Below are positions 32,804-41,834 of a DNA stretch of 64,000 nt, one piece after another. The stretch lies in the NCBI GenBank assembly GCA_005883625.1, contig VBDU01000056.1, forward strand, positions 1 through 64,000. The letters run 5' to 3'. Below the pieces are notes generated by a model that had not been told where the DNA came from, did not search any database, and saw only the letters and a list, made by a program, of their open reading frames with translations. Each line of letters starts with the position of its first letter. Position 1 is the stretch's first letter. Made by a program: the position numbers and the translations under genes. Source of the DNA: Chloroflexota bacterium. GTDB taxonomy: Bacteria; Chloroflexota; Limnocylindria; P2-11E.

Positions 32804-33237
32804 CGTCCACGCAGGCCGTGCGCGCGCCGCGACGGCGGCGCGCGGAGACGCGTCGTGTCGTGGGGGGCTGCGCCACGCACGGACCCCACAGAGACGCGCG
32901 GCGGGGGCCGGGGGGCGGAGCCCCCCGGCGGTCGGGGGCTCAGCCCCTCACGACCGAGGTGCGCTCGTTCGTCAGCGTGAGCGTGGCCATCGGCGCGGCC
33001 TTCGCGCTGGTGCTCCTCTACCTCTCGCTCGCGACGGCCGTCTCGGCCGCGGGCTACGAGGCTCAGCGCCTGGCCGCCGAGCGCGCGGAGCTGCGCCGAC
33101 AGAACGCGCTCCTCGAGATCGAGAGCGCTCGGCTCGCGTCGCCGGCACGCATCGAGACGGCCGCAGCGGCGCTCGGGTTGCGGCGCGCGGCCAAGGTCAC
33201 CGTGGTCCCTGCCGAGGCGTTCGCCGCGGTGCGCTAG
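32800..33237 (+). CDS. ftsL: FtsL-like division protein with repeat-derived N-terminal tail
   Basis: A 145-aa bitopic protein: cytosolic basic tail, one helix (VSVAIGAAFALVLLYLSLAT) and a leucine-zipper-like periplasmic coil (QRLAAERAELRRQNALLEIE) ending in a short beta segment VTVVPAEAF. Size, topology and position after rsmH identify FtsL, although sequence conservation is low. The cytosolic tail includes RGPGGGAPRR encoded by a palindromic repeat. GTG start coupled to the rsmH stop. FtsL joins FtsB/FtsQ to activate septal synthesis. Confidence 0.75.
   Translation: MTSTQAVRAPRRRRAETRRVVGGCATHGPHRDARRGPGGGAPRRSGAQPLTTEVRSFVSVSVAIGAAFALVLLYLSLATAVSAAGYEAQRLAAERAELRRQNALLEIESARLASPARIETAAAALGLRRAAKVTVVPAEAFAAVR
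32908..32947. repeat. In-frame palindromic repeats in ftsL
   Basis: CCGGGGGGC-gga-GCCCCCCGG (32908-32928, perfect 9-bp stem) and GGGGC-tca-GCCCC (32935-32947). Confidence 0.88.
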
Positions 33238-33253
33238 AAGGCGGGGGGATCGG

Positions 33254-33303
33254 AAAGGGGCGAGCCCCTTTGCTGGAGGGGTGGCAGGGGATGCGTCCCC
33301 TGC
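33254..33303. repeat. Two palindromic repeats between ftsL and PBP gene
   Basis: AAAGGGG-cgag-CCCCTTT (33254-33271) and GCAGGGG-atgcgt-CCCCTGC (33284-33303), in the 119-base gap before the penicillin-binding protein gene. No T-run. Confidence 0.85.
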
Positions 33304-33356
33304 AACACGACGAGGTGTCGGCGGGGAGCGGGCACCTCTGACAGACGGAGGAAGGG

Positions 33357-35039
33357 GTGGCGATGGCGGTGTCGCTCGTTCGTCTTCGTGCGCTCTTCGC
33401 CATCTTCGCGATCGCGTGCTTGCTGCTCGCGGGCCGACTCGCGTACTGGCAGACGATCGGCCGGGGCGAGCTCCTCGGGCAGGCGACCGATCAGACCCGC
33501 AGCGACCTCGTCCTCGCGGCGCAGCGCGGCGTCGTGCGCGATCGGAGCGGCGCGATCCTCGCCACGACGGTCGAGCTGCGCTCGCTGTACGCCATCCCCC
33601 GGCGCATCGCGGACCGCGGCGCGGCCGCCGCAGCGCTCGCGCCCATACTCGGGCAGAGCGCGGAGGCGATCCGCGCGGCGCTGGACTCGGGGGCGGAGTG
33701 GCTCTACCTGCGCCGGCGCCTTCCGGAAGACGTCGCCCGGCGGATCGCCGCGCTGCGCATCGAGGGGCTCGGCTTCGAGAACGAGCCAAAGCGGCTCTAT
33801 CCGAACGGGGCGCTCGGCGCGCACGTCCTCGGCTTCGTGAACGACGACGGGCAGGGTCAGTACGGCGTCGAGGGGCGGTACGACCCGATCCTTCGAGGCG
33901 TGGACGGGCGCCTCGTCGTCGAGCGCGATCCCGCGAACCGCGAGCTCGCCATCGGTCTCCGCATCGCGACCGATCCCCGACGAGGGCAGGACCTGGTGCT
34001 CACCCTCGACCTCGCGGTGCAGACCGCGGTCGAGCGCGAGCTCGCCGCCGCGATCGCGCGCGAGCGCGCGACGAGCGGAAGCGCGATCGTCCTCGACCCG
34101 CGTGACGGCGCGATCCTGGCGCTCGCCTCGTGGCCGCCCTACGACCCCGCCCGGGTGGCGACCGCGGACGCCGAGGCGCTCCGCGACCGCGCCGTCTCCT
34201 GGGCGTACGAGCCGGGCTCCACCATGAAGGCGATCACGATCGCCGCGGCCCTGGACAAGCGCGTCGTGACGCCACAGACGACGTACGACGACAAGGGCTT
34301 CGCGATCATCGGCGGGCGGCGTCTGGGGAACGCGCTCGGGAGGGCGTACGGGCCGACGACCGTGACGCAGATCCTCGAGCGCTCGGCGAACGCGGGCGCG
34401 GTCTTCGTCGCGAGCAGGCTCGGCGCGGACGACCTGTACGCGTATCTGCGTGCGTTCGGCTTCGGCGAGCGGACCGGGGTGGACGTCGCCGCCGAGGCGA
34501 GCGGGAGTCTCCGGCCGCTCGCGGAGTGGTACCCGGTCGACCTGGGTACCGTCGCGTTCGGGCAGGGTCTCTCGGTGACACCGCTCCAGCTCGCGGCGGC
34601 CTATGCCGCGATCGCGAACGGCGGTACCCTCTACCGCCCCTACGTGGTGGCGAGCCGGCGCGATGCGGATGGGGAGCACCGCACCGCGCCGGCGCCGGTC
34701 CGCCGGGTCATCTCGTCCGACACCGCCGCGACCGTCCGCCGGATGCTCGTGTCGACGGTCGACAACGGGATCGCGAACGGCGCGGCGCTCAAGGGGTACA
34801 GCGTCGCGGGGAAGACCGGCACCGCGCAGATCCCGAGCGAGGATGGCCGCTACGTCGACGACGCGTACATCTCGTCCTTCGCCGGATTCGTCCCCGCGGA
34901 GGATCCGCGGATGGTCGTCGTCATCGTCCTCGAGCGGCCTCAGTCGAAGCTTCTCGGAACGGTCACCGCGATGGACGCGTTCCGCGGGATCGCGATCGAT
35001 GCCCTGCGCTACGCGCGCGTTCCGCCAGACCGGCCCTGA
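33357..35039 (+). CDS. Class B penicillin-binding protein (FtsI-like)
   Basis: A 560-aa transpeptidase. It has an N-terminal membrane anchor (FAIFAIACLLLAGRLAYW), a dimerisation/pedestal domain starting QRGVVRDRSGAILATTVE, and the three active-site motifs: EPGSTMKA (SxxK), ERSANAG (SxN) and VAGKTGTAQ (KTG). A strong GGAGGAAGG precedes ATG 33363, which may be the true start rather than GTG 33357. It crosslinks septal peptidoglycan. There is no PASTA domain. The expected next gene, murE, is absent; a hairpin repeat and murF follow. Confidence 0.93.
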   Translation: MAMAVSLVRLRALFAIFAIACLLLAGRLAYWQTIGRGELLGQATDQTRSDLVLAAQRGVVRDRSGAILATTVELRSLYAIPRRIADRGAAAAALAPILGQSAEAIRAALDSGAEWLYLRRRLPEDVARRIAALRIEGLGFENEPKRLYPNGALGAHVLGFVNDDGQGQYGVEGRYDPILRGVDGRLVVERDPANRELAIGLRIATDPRRGQDLVLTLDLAVQTAVERELAAAIARERATSGSAIVLDPRDGAILALASWPPYDPARVATADAEALRDRAVSWAYEPGSTMKAITIAAALDKRVVTPQTTYDDKGFAIIGGRRLGNALGRAYGPTTVTQILERSANAGAVFVASRLGADDLYAYLRAFGFGERTGVDVAAEASGSLRPLAEWYPVDLGTVAFGQGLSVTPLQLAAAYAAIANGGTLYRPYVVASRRDADGEHRTAPAPVRRVISSDTAATVRRMLVSTVDNGIANGAALKGYSVAGKTGTAQIPSEDGRYVDDAYISSFAGFVPAEDPRMVVVIVLERPQSKLLGTVTAMDAFRGIAIDALRYARVPPDRP

Positions 35040-35053
35040 GCCATTTTGGGCGC

Positions 35054-35072
35054 CGGGGGGCGGAGCCCCCCG
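35054..35072. repeat. Palindromic repeat between PBP gene and murF
   Basis: CGGGGGGC-gga-GCCCCCCG, 8-bp perfect stem, in the place where murE is found in most dcw clusters. Confidence 0.88.
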
Positions 35073-35092
35073 ACTCTTACCATCGACCGAAC

Positions 35093-36469
35093 GTGTTCAC
35101 CCTCCAGCAGCTGCTCGAGGCGACGGGGGGTCGGGTCATCCACGGCACGCCGCGTCCCGACGAGCGGTTCGCCGGTGGCGCGTTCGATTCCCGCATCGCG
35201 CAGCCCGGCTCCGTGTTCTTCGCCCTGCGCGACCAGCGCGACGGGCACGACTTCGTCGCGGACGCCTTCGCGCGCGGCGCGCGCGCGGCCGTCGTAGAGC
35301 GACCGGTCGAGGGCGTCCCGGACGGCGCGCTTGTCGTCGAGGTCACCGACGCGCTCCACGCCCTGCGCCGTCTCGCCGACGCGCTCCGCGACGCGCACCC
35401 GATCCCCGCTGTCGGCATCACCGGCAACGTAGGGAAGACGACGACGAAGGAGGCGACCGCGGCGGCGCTCGGCGCGCGCCACCGCGTGCTGCGGACCGCC
35501 GCTTCGTACAACAACGAGATCGGCGTCCCGCTCACGTTCCTCCAGATGGAGCCGACGCACGAGGTCGCCGTCATCGAGATCGGCTTCTACGTCCCCGGTG
35601 AGATCGCCGATCTCTGCCGGCTCGTCCGGCCGCGGATCGGCGTCATCACGGCGATCCCCGAGCGGCCGGTGCATTTCTCGCGCACGCCGAGCGTCGAGGC
35701 GATCGCGTCGGGAAAGGCTGAGCTCATCGCGGCCCTGCCCGACGACGGCCTCGCGCTCCTCAACGCCGACGACCCGCGCGTTCGCGCCCTCGCGGATCGC
35801 ACGCGAGCGCGTGTCGCGCTCTTCGGCGAGTCCGCCGACGCCGCCGTCCGCGCGACCGACGTCGTCGCCGACGGCCTCGACGGCGCCCACTTCGTCGCGC
35901 ACCTCGACGGACGGACCGCGCCCGTGCGGTTGCCGCTTCCCGGACGCCACGTCGTGCCGGCCGCGCTCGCAGCGCTCGGAGCCGCCACCGCGCTCGGTGT
36001 CCCGCTCGACGAGGCCGCGACCGCGCTCGCGACGATGGAGCCGCCCGCGCACCGCATGAGCGTCCGGCGCGGCCCCGGGATCGTCGTCATCGACGACTCG
36101 TACAACGCGAGCCCCGCCGCCGTGAGCGCGGCGCTCGCCGTGCTCGGCTCCGTCCGGTCGCGTCGGGTCGCGGTCATCGGCGACATGCTCGAGCTCGGCG
36201 CGCTGTCCGCCGACGCCCACGAGAGCGCGGGCCGCGAAGCGGCGCGGGCCGCCGACGTCCTCGTGGGCGTCGGCGACCTCTCCGAGACCATCGTCGCCGC
36301 GGCGAAGCGCGCCGGGGTGGCCGAGGCGCACCACGTCGCGGATGGCCCCGAAGCGCTCGTGCTCCTCCGGCGGATCCTGCGCCCCGGCGACACGGTGCTC
36401 GTGAAGGGATCGCACTCGCTCGCTCTCGACCGTCTCGCCGACGCGCTCGTCCGCCCGGCGGCGGCCTGA
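35093..36469 (+). CDS. murF: UDP-MurNAc-tripeptide:D-Ala-D-Ala ligase MurF
   Basis: A 458-aa Mur ligase. N-terminal UDP-binding domain (FDSRIAQPGSVFFALRDQRD), ATP loop ITGNVGKTTTKE (Asn where Ser is more common), central EIGFYVPGEIADLCRLVRP, and VVIDDSYNASPAAVSAAL in the C-terminal domain, diagnostic for MurF. It adds D-Ala-D-Ala to the UDP-MurNAc tripeptide. GTG 35093 is the first usable start after the repeat; the stop overlaps the mraY ATG. Confidence 0.93.
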   Translation: MFTLQQLLEATGGRVIHGTPRPDERFAGGAFDSRIAQPGSVFFALRDQRDGHDFVADAFARGARAAVVERPVEGVPDGALVVEVTDALHALRRLADALRDAHPIPAVGITGNVGKTTTKEATAAALGARHRVLRTAASYNNEIGVPLTFLQMEPTHEVAVIEIGFYVPGEIADLCRLVRPRIGVITAIPERPVHFSRTPSVEAIASGKAELIAALPDDGLALLNADDPRVRALADRTRARVALFGESADAAVRATDVVADGLDGAHFVAHLDGRTAPVRLPLPGRHVVPAALAALGAATALGVPLDEAATALATMEPPAHRMSVRRGPGIVVIDDSYNASPAAVSAALAVLGSVRSRRVAVIGDMLELGALSADAHESAGREAARAADVLVGVGDLSETIVAAAKRAGVAEAHHVADGPEALVLLRRILRPGDTVLVKGSHSLALDRLADALVRPAAA

Positions 36470-37381
36470 TGCCCACCGCGATCCTCTCGCTCGGTGTGAT
36501 GCTCTCCGCGTTCCTTCTCGGCCTCGTGGTGGGCGGTCCGTACATCCGGCTCCTGCGCCGGCTGCGGATGGGCAAGCAGGTGCGCCGCGAGGGGCCGCCG
36601 TCGCACCTCGTGACGAAGCAGGGCCTCGTCACGTTCGGCGGCGTCCTGTTCATCGGCGTCGTCGCGGTGCTCTGGCTGTTCGTCCTCGTCCTGCTCCCCG
36701 AGGATCAGCGGGGCGACTACGTGCCGCAAACGATCGTCCCCATGGGCACGCTCCTCGTCGTCGGCCTCCTCGGCGCGATCGACGATTACGTGAACGTCGT
36801 ATACGGCTTCGGGATCCGCGGCCGCCACAAGCTCGTGTGGCAGGCCATCGTCGGCATCGTCGCCGCGATCTACATCCATCGCCACTTTGGCGTCACGGGC
36901 ATCCTCATCCCGCACTACGGAGAGTGGCTCATCGGCGCGGTCCCGTTCGTGATCCTCGCGGTCTTTGCGATGGTGGCAATGTCGAACGGCGTGAACCTCA
37001 CCGACGGCCTCCATCGTGGGCGCTCTCCTCGCGTTCCTCTGGTTCAACGTCCACCCGGCGGAGTTCATGATGGGCGACACCGGCTCGCTCGCGCTCGGTG
37101 CGACCCTCACGACGGTCGCGCTCACCACCGGGTTCATCCTGCTCCTACCGGTCGCCGGGATCGTGTTCGTCGCCGAAACCGTGTCGGTCATCCTCCAGGT
37201 CGGCTCGTTCAAGCTGCGCGGCAAGCGCATCTTCCGCATGTCGCCGCTGCACAACCACTTCGAGCTCATCGGGTGGCCCGAGGAGAAGACGACGATCCGT
37301 TTCTGGCTCATCGCGGCGCTCGCCGGCATCGTCGCGGCGATCCTCGCCTTCGCGACACCGGTGCCGCCGCCACCGCCATGA
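36469..37381 (+). pseudogene. mraY: Phospho-MurNAc-pentapeptide transferase MraY, internal deletion and frameshift
   Basis: The N-terminal part (36469 to about 37014) has the family motifs MGKQVRREGPPSHLVTKQG, GAIDDYVNV and [12 protein letters not shown], then loses frame. The C-terminal part resumes one frame over at [19 protein letters not shown] and runs through [10 protein letters not shown] and the HxH-type [13 protein letters not shown] to 37381. Between them about 50 residues (the DGLAGGT segment and the next two helices) are missing. MraY is normally essential for lipid I synthesis, so either another copy exists or the assembly lost DNA here. Confidence 0.82.
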
Positions 37382-38136
37382 GCATCGCGGACGTCGCATG
37401 GGAGGAGCGAGGCGCGACCCTGCGCTCGCCGCTCCTGGAGGGCCTTGGCCTCGTCGCCGGCTTCACGACGCGCGCCCTCGGCAGCATGGCCGGATCGGTC
37501 TTCCCGCTCGACGAGCAGGCCCGCAACCGTGAGACGCTCGCGCGCTCGCTCGGCTTCGCGGGCGTCGTCCGCACGAAGCAGGTGCACGGCAACGCAGTCG
37601 TCTACGTCGGGGGGTTCGAGGGGGGCAGCGCCCCCCTCGACCTGTGGCCGGTCGCCGACGCGATGTGGACCGATCGTGCGGGCGTGCTGCTGAGCGTCGC
37701 CGCCGCGGACTGCGTTCCTGTGCTCGTCGCCGCACGGGAGGGCCCGATCGGCGCCGCGCACGCGGGGTGGGAGGGGACCAGCAAAGGCGTGACGACCGCG
37801 CTCGTCTCGGCGCTCGTCGCCGCGGGCGCGGACCCGCACGCGCTCGCCGCCGCGATCGGGCCGTCGATCGGCCCCTGCTGCTACACGATCGACGAGGCGC
37901 GAGCGGCGATGGTCCGCGAGCGCGGCGAGGGCGATCACCTCCTGGAGCGTGACGGCGCGATCGTGTTCGACCTCTGGTCCGCGAACGAAGCCGAGCTCCG
38001 GGCGGCCGGTCTCCGCGCCATCGAGGTCGCGCGCATCTGCACGCGCTGCGGCGGCCGCGATCTCTGGTCCTTCCGGGGCCGGGACCGCGACGGCAGATAC
38101 GGCACCCAGCTTGCCTTCCTCGGGAGGCCGCGGTGA
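37378..38136 (+). CDS. pgeF: Peptidoglycan editing factor PgeF (YfiH/DUF152 family)
   Basis: A 252-aa multicopper-oxidase-fold protein. Active-site residues are the His in RTKQVHGNA, the Cys in AADCVPVLV and the His in GAAHAGWEG. The family hydrolyses wrongly incorporated L-Ser-containing UDP-MurNAc intermediates (PgeF) and has also been described as a purine nucleoside phosphorylase/laccase. A palindromic repeat at 37616-37640 is translated in frame as [11 protein letters not shown] in a loop before DAMWTD. ATG overlaps the mraY stop. Confidence 0.9.
   Translation: MSIADVAWEERGATLRSPLLEGLGLVAGFTTRALGSMAGSVFPLDEQARNRETLARSLGFAGVVRTKQVHGNAVVYVGGFEGGSAPLDLWPVADAMWTDRAGVLLSVAAADCVPVLVAAREGPIGAAHAGWEGTSKGVTTALVSALVAAGADPHALAAAIGPSIGPCCYTIDEARAAMVRERGEGDHLLERDGAIVFDLWSANEAELRAAGLRAIEVARICTRCGGRDLWSFRGRDRDGRYGTQLAFLGRPR
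37616..37640. repeat. In-frame palindromic repeat in pgeF
   Basis: TCGAGGGGGGC-agc-GCCCCCCTCGA, a perfect 11-bp stem, the longest of the family in the window; it sits between two conserved pgeF strands. Confidence 0.9.
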
Positions 38137-39587
38137 CCGTGCTGTTCGATCCCGAGATCACCGCCGACGAGTTCAAGGGCCGGCGCGTGACGATCGTCGG
38201 TCTCGGGAAAGGGCGCACGACCGCGGGGCTCGCGCGTTACCTGGTGGGCAAGGGCGCGCGCGTCACGATCACTGATCCGAAACGGGAGGATGATCTGGCC
38301 GAGGGGATCGCCCGCCTCGGCGAGACGGCAAAGGAGGTCGAGCTCGTGCTCGGCCCTTCGAGCGACGACCTCGCCCTCGCCGAGCCGGACTTCGTCTTCG
38401 TCATCCCCGGGATCCGGCCGCGGTCGCCCACCATCCTCCGCGCGCTGCAGCGCCGCGTTCCGGTCCTCACCGAGATCGCCCTCTTCTTCCGGCTCTGCCC
38501 GGCGACGATCGTCGGGATCACCGGCACGAAGGGGAAGACGACCACGACCACGCTGGTCGAGCGCGTGCTCGCGCGCGGCACCCGACGGGTCATCGTGGGC
38601 GGGAACATCGGCACGCCGGTCATCCAGGAGCTCGACCGGCTCCGGCCGGAGGACGTCGTCGTCCTCGAGCTCTCGAGCTTCCAGCTGGAGACGCTCGGCC
38701 ACAGCCCGCACGTGGCGGTGGTGACGAACGTGCTCGAGGACCACCTCGACCACCACGGGACCCGCGACGCGTACATCGCGGCGAAGCGGAACATCGTCGC
38801 CTGGCAAGGCCCGCGCGACGTCGCGGTGCTCAACCTCGACGACCCCGCGACGGTCTCGCTCCACACCGGGGCCGCCTCGGAGGTCCGCGGCTTCTCGCTC
38901 TCGCTCCAGCCGCGGCGCGGCGCGTACCTCGACCCGCAGGGGCGGCTCGTCCTGGTGTCGGGCGATCGCCACTCGATCGTCTGCGAGGCCAAGGACCTCC
39001 GCGTACCCGGCAAGCACAACGTCGCGAACGCCCTCGCGGCGGCGATCGTCGGCGACGTCTTCGACATCCCCGTCAGGGCGATCGGCGACGTGCTGCGCGC
39101 GTTCGAGGGCGTGCCGCGGCGGCTCGAGACGGTCGGGGAGATCGACGGGGTCCTCTGGGTGAACGACTCGGCGGCGACGACGCCGTCCGCGACCATCAGC
39201 GCGCTCGACGCGTTCGACCGGCCGGCGGTCGTCATCCTCGGCGGCGTCGCCAAGGGCGCCGACTTCACGATGCTCGCCCGCGAGGTCGTCCGCCGCGCGC
39301 GCGGCGCGGTGCTCATCGGCCAGGCGGCGGACGACATCGCCTCCGCGCTCGCCGCGGCGGGCGCCGCCGGAAGCCAGCTCGCCGTGGCGAAGGCGCCGAC
39401 CCTCGCCGAGGCGGTGACGAACGCGCGGGCGCTGGCCAGGCCCGGCGACGTCGTCCTGCTGTCGCCGGCCTGCGCCGCGCGGGAGGACTACTCGGGCGGC
39501 GCCTCGCTCGACCACTTCACGTCGGTGGACGACCGCGGCGATCGCTTCGTCGCGCTCGTGCGTGAGCTGATGGGCGTGAAGGCATGA
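38133..39587 (+). CDS. murD: UDP-MurNAc-L-alanine:D-glutamate ligase MurD
   Basis: A 484-aa Mur ligase. Rossmann-like start RRVTIVGLGKGRTTAGLARY, ATP loop ITGTKGKTTTTTLVE, ELSSFQLET, NVLEDHLDHHG and C-terminal ILGGVAKGADF with LLSPACAAREDY (MurD: LLSPACASFD). It adds D-Glu to UDP-MurNAc-L-Ala. GTG start coupled to pgeF; the TGA overlaps the ftsW ATG. Confidence 0.94.
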   Translation: MTVLFDPEITADEFKGRRVTIVGLGKGRTTAGLARYLVGKGARVTITDPKREDDLAEGIARLGETAKEVELVLGPSSDDLALAEPDFVFVIPGIRPRSPTILRALQRRVPVLTEIALFFRLCPATIVGITGTKGKTTTTTLVERVLARGTRRVIVGGNIGTPVIQELDRLRPEDVVVLELSSFQLETLGHSPHVAVVTNVLEDHLDHHGTRDAYIAAKRNIVAWQGPRDVAVLNLDDPATVSLHTGAASEVRGFSLSLQPRRGAYLDPQGRLVLVSGDRHSIVCEAKDLRVPGKHNVANALAAAIVGDVFDIPVRAIGDVLRAFEGVPRRLETVGEIDGVLWVNDSAATTPSATISALDAFDRPAVVILGGVAKGADFTMLAREVVRRARGAVLIGQAADDIASALAAAGAAGSQLAVAKAPTLAEAVTNARALARPGDVVLLSPACAAREDYSGGASLDHFTSVDDRGDRFVALVRELMGVKA

Positions 39588-40861
39588 AGCTGCGAGTGCC
39601 CCGCACGACGACGTACGACCTGCCGCTCGTCCTCGTCGTGGTCGCGCTCACGCTGCTTGGCCTCGCCATGGTGTACAGCGCGAGCGGTATCCGGGCGCTC
39701 GACGCGCTCGAGGACCCGCGCTATTTCCTCGCGCAGCAGTCCGCCTGGGCCTCCCTCGGGGTCGCGGGGATGATCGTGGCCTCGCGCGTCGGCTACCACC
39801 GCTACCGCGCGCTCGCCGTCCCGCTACTCGCGCTCGCGATCCTGCTGATCGTCCTCGTGCTGGTCCCGGGGATCGGCGTGCGTGCGGGCGGCGCGGCGCG
39901 CTGGCTCCGCCTCGGCGAGCTCATCGGCGTACAGCCGGCCGAGGTCGCGAAGCTCGCGCTCATCCTCTATCTCGGGACGTGGCTCGGTGCGCGCCGCGAG
40001 GCGCTCCGCTCGTGGCCGATCACCGCGTGGTTCCTCGCCGTCACGGCCGTGATCGCCGGGCTCGTGTTCGTCGAGCCGGACCTCGGGACGGCGATCGTCG
40101 TCGTGGTCGTCGCGCTCGGCATCTACTTCGTCGCCGGAGCGCGCCTCCGCGAGTTCGGCGCCCTTGCCGCGGTCGCCGTCACGCTTCTCGCGCTCGGCGC
40201 GCTCGTGCAGCCGTATCGCGCGCAGCGTCTCCTCACGTTCCTCGACCCGTGGTCCGACCCGCGCGGCGCCGGCTTCCAGACGATCCAGGCGCTCTACGGG
40301 CTCGCGCTGGGCGGCCCGTTCGGCGAAGGCCTTGGCGCGGGGCGCGAGAAGTTCGGGTTCCTTCCCGCGCCGTACACGGACTCCATCTTCGCCGTGCTCG
40401 GCGACGAGCTCGGGCTCGCCGGAACGCTCGCGGTCGTCGTGCTCTTCCTCGTCCTCGCGTACCGCGGCGTGCGTATCGCGATCCGCGCCCAGGATCCGAC
40501 CGGCGCGCTCATCGCGACCGGGATCACGGTGTGGCTGGCGTCCCAGGCCTGGGTGAACATGGCGGTGGTCGCGAGCCTGGTGCCCATGACCGGGCTCACG
40601 CTGCCCTTCATCTCGTACGGCGGGTCCTCGCTCTGCGTCGGGCTCATCGCCGTCGGCATACTGCTGAACGTTGGCCGGCACGCATCCGACCCTCGGGGGG
40701 CCGCGGGGGCGCCGCCCCCGCGACGGCTGTCGCGTGCTCCTCGTGGGTGGCGGGACGGGCGGGCACGTGAGCCCGCTGCTCGCGGTGGCCGAGGCGCTGC
40801 GCGAGACGGATCCCGAGACCGCGCTCCTCTTCATCGGTGGTCGCCGCGGGCTCGAGGCTGA
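39584..40861 (+). CDS. ftsW: Lipid II polymerase FtsW, with displaced stop
   Basis: A SEDS-family protein with about ten helices: LLGLAMVYSASGIRAL, VQPAEVAKLALILYL, VFVEPDLGTAIVVV, LGLAGTLAVVVLFL and MTGLTLPFISYGGSSL are signature segments. It polymerises septal glycan with the class B PBP. The conserved part ends near LLNVGR (about 40680). A palindromic repeat follows and the frame then runs on for about 60 Arg-rich residues, overlapping murG by about 190 bases, so the normal stop has apparently been displaced. Confidence 0.92.
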   Translation: MKLRVPRTTTYDLPLVLVVVALTLLGLAMVYSASGIRALDALEDPRYFLAQQSAWASLGVAGMIVASRVGYHRYRALAVPLLALAILLIVLVLVPGIGVRAGGAARWLRLGELIGVQPAEVAKLALILYLGTWLGARREALRSWPITAWFLAVTAVIAGLVFVEPDLGTAIVVVVVALGIYFVAGARLREFGALAAVAVTLLALGALVQPYRAQRLLTFLDPWSDPRGAGFQTIQALYGLALGGPFGEGLGAGREKFGFLPAPYTDSIFAVLGDELGLAGTLAVVVLFLVLAYRGVRIAIRAQDPTGALIATGITVWLASQAWVNMAVVASLVPMTGLTLPFISYGGSSLCVGLIAVGILLNVGRHASDPRGAAGAPPPRRLSRAPRGWRDGRAREPAARGGRGAARDGSRDRAPLHRWSPRARG

Positions 40862-41834
40862 CCTCGTGCGCGCGGCCGAGATCCCGTTCCACGCGACCGC
40901 GATGCCGTCCCTCCGCGACCCCGACTCGCGCATGTCGCTCGTGCGGCGCGCCTTCGTCATCCCGCTCGCGGCAGTCGATGCCTGGTGGCAGGCGCTCCGC
41001 TTCCACGCCTCGGTGTGCTGCACGACCGGCGGCCTGGTCTCACTGCCCGCCGTCCTTGGGGCGCGCGCCGCGGGCGTCCCCGTGTATCTCTGGGAGGGCA
41101 ACGTGGTCCCGGGCCGCACGAATCGGCTTCTCGCGCGGGTCGCCGCGCGGGTCGGGACGACGTTCGACGAGTCGAAGCGCTCGCTGCCGCGCGGCCGGAC
41201 GGCCGTCGTCGGCACGCCGATCCGGCGCTCCCTCCTCGCGTGGAAGCGAGACAGTGGCCGGCTCGCTTTCGCAGCGGGCCCCGACGACGCGGTCGTCCTC
41301 GTCACCGGCGGGAGCCAGGGCTCCGAGCGGCTGAACGACGCGGTCTTCGCGGCCCTCGCGCGGCTGCTGCGGCGCGCGGTCGTCATCCACGTCGTCGGCG
41401 CCGCCAACCTCGCCATGGCCGAGGCCCGCCGGGCGAACCTGCCCGCCGAGCTGCGCGAGCGCTACCGCCCGCGCGGCTTCCTGCGCGACGAGATGGGCGC
41501 CGCGCTCGCCGCGGCCGACGTGTTCGTCGGGCGTGCCGGCTCGTCCTCGATCGCCGAGCCGCTCGCCTTCGGGACGCCGATGGTGCTCGTCCCGTTCGGT
41601 GCCGCCGCCGACGCCCACCAGCTCGCGAACGCGCGCGCGGTCGCCGAGGCCGGGGCGGCCGCCGTCATCCAGGAGAGCGAGCTCGACGGCGATCGCATGA
41701 CCTCGATCGTCACCGGCCTCCTCGACGACCGGGACCGCCTCCGGCGCATGGCGGCGGCGGCGCGCAAGGCCGGCCGACCCGACGCGGCGCGCCAGGTCGC
41801 CGCCGAGCTGCGCGCGCTCGGCGGGTGCGGATGA
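40671..41834 (+). CDS. murG: UDP-GlcNAc:undecaprenyl-PP-MurNAc-pentapeptide transferase MurG, start uncertain
   Basis: A GT28 glycosyltransferase. RVLLVGGGTGGHVSPLLAVAEAL is the MurG N-terminus (GGTGGH loop), with VVPGRTNRLLARVAARVG and VTGGSQGSERLND following, and the UDP-GlcNAc site GRAGSSSIAEPLAFGTPMVLVP. Most relatives start with Met directly before RVLL; here that codon is TGT, preceded by a palindromic repeat. TTG 40671 is the nearest in-frame upstream start; a GTG within RVLL (40735) is possible. It makes lipid II. The stop overlaps the murC ATG. Confidence 0.92.
   Translation: MAGTHPTLGGPRGRRPRDGCRVLLVGGGTGGHVSPLLAVAEALRETDPETALLFIGGRRGLEADLVRAAEIPFHATAMPSLRDPDSRMSLVRRAFVIPLAAVDAWWQALRFHASVCCTTGGLVSLPAVLGARAAGVPVYLWEGNVVPGRTNRLLARVAARVGTTFDESKRSLPRGRTAVVGTPIRRSLLAWKRDSGRLAFAAGPDDAVVLVTGGSQGSERLNDAVFAALARLLRRAVVIHVVGAANLAMAEARRANLPAELRERYRPRGFLRDEMGAALAAADVFVGRAGSSSIAEPLAFGTPMVLVPFGAAADAHQLANARAVAEAGAAAVIQESELDGDRMTSIVTGLLDDRDRLRRMAAAARKAGRPDAARQVAAELRALGGCG
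40702..40722. repeat. Palindromic repeat at ftsW/murG junction
   Basis: CGCGGGGGC-gcc-GCCCCCGCG, perfect 9-bp stem, translated in both overlapping frames. Confidence 0.88.

Noticed and set aside
32908..32947. GC palindromes as intrinsic terminators
   Set aside because: None of the family has a following T-run, many lie inside coding regions, and they occur within operons.
35587..37938. 783-codon minus-strand ORF across murF, mraY and pgeF
   Set aside because: No recognisable domain; it arises from high GC3 in the sense genes.
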